Shown here: positions 5,062-5,062 of the stretch, one piece after another | Layout of the letters: the number at the start of each line of letters is the position of its first letter | How positions within the stretch are numbered: the stretch's first letter is position 1 | From: Rickettsiaceae bacterium | GTDB taxonomy: Bacteria; Pseudomonadota; Alphaproteobacteria; Rickettsiales; Rickettsiaceae | Length of the DNA stretch: 5,062 bases | Assembly (NCBI GenBank): GCA_028372485.1 | Contig: JAOMYS010000077.1 | Location: 1-5,062 of the forward strand | Reading direction: 5' to 3' | The notes under the pieces: generated by a model | Databases searched by the model: none | What the model saw: only the letters and a program-made list of their open reading frames with translations | Told to the model about the DNA's origin: nothing | Program-made: the position numbers and the translations under genes

Positions 5062-5062
5062 G

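Larger units (their letters stand above)
4695..5062. other. Gene-free stretch after tRNA-Thr
   Basis: No convincing gene is visible on either strand up to the window edge. The part 4888-5061 carries the second copy of the intergenic repeat. The part 4695-4887 contains a 10-nt perfect palindrome, AGAGATCTCT at 4850-4859, and a 51-codon open frame with only a TTG start, which I do not accept as a gene. No direct repeat of the tRNA 3' end is seen, so there is no sign of an integrated element at the tRNA. Confidence 0.6.

Noticed and set aside
4671..5062. Integration (att) site at the tRNA-Thr 3' end
   Set aside because: No copy of the tRNA 3' segment recurs downstream in the window, and there is no integrase or phage gene.

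Overview
The window is AT-rich chromosomal DNA from a Gram-negative bacterium, most likely an alphaproteobacterial endosymbiont of the Rickettsiales (Rickettsiaceae/Midichloriaceae type) or a similar lineage. The grounds are the low GC content, the use of LpxI (the alphaproteobacterial-type UDP-2,3-diacylglucosamine hydrolase), alphaproteobacterial-looking L33 and S16, broken-up ribosomal operons, and degenerate repeats in the intergenic DNA. LpxI implies that the organism still makes lipid A, which argues against Anaplasmataceae such as Wolbachia or Ehrlichia. The lineage call is inference from features, not from a database comparison.

Layout. At the left, on the minus strand, is a complete znuB-like metal ABC permease (7-783). 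A gene-free stretch follows (784-1180) that carries a degenerate repeat. Next is a minus-strand pair: a 34-residue lipoprotein resembling LptM/YifL (1998-2102) whose end overlaps the start of lpxI (1181-2005) by 8 nt. An 83-nt divergent intergenic region carries a good promoter for a plus-strand pair: an exported TlpA/thioredoxin-like protein (2186-2839) overlapping by 20 nt an S49 (SppA/SohB-like) serine peptidase (2820-3749). After 256 nt comes rpmG (GTG start, 4006-4179), then rpsP (4192-4539), then tRNA-Thr(TGT) (4620-4694). The remaining 368 nt (4695-5062) hold no convincing gene but carry a second, inverted copy of the repeat seen at 914-1144.

How the parts relate. The middle of the window is about the cell envelope: lipid A synthesis (LpxI), a tiny outer-membrane-type lipoprotein of the kind linked to LPS export, an exported thiol-disulfide protein and a signal-peptide-peptidase-like protease. 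The right side is translation machinery. I see no evidence for a defence island, phage, CRISPR array or new multi-gene system. The most interesting signals are the dispersed repeat family with ATTCCGTA/TACGGAAT ends, the hidden overlapping lipoprotein gene, and a run of nine G in the essential gene rpsP.
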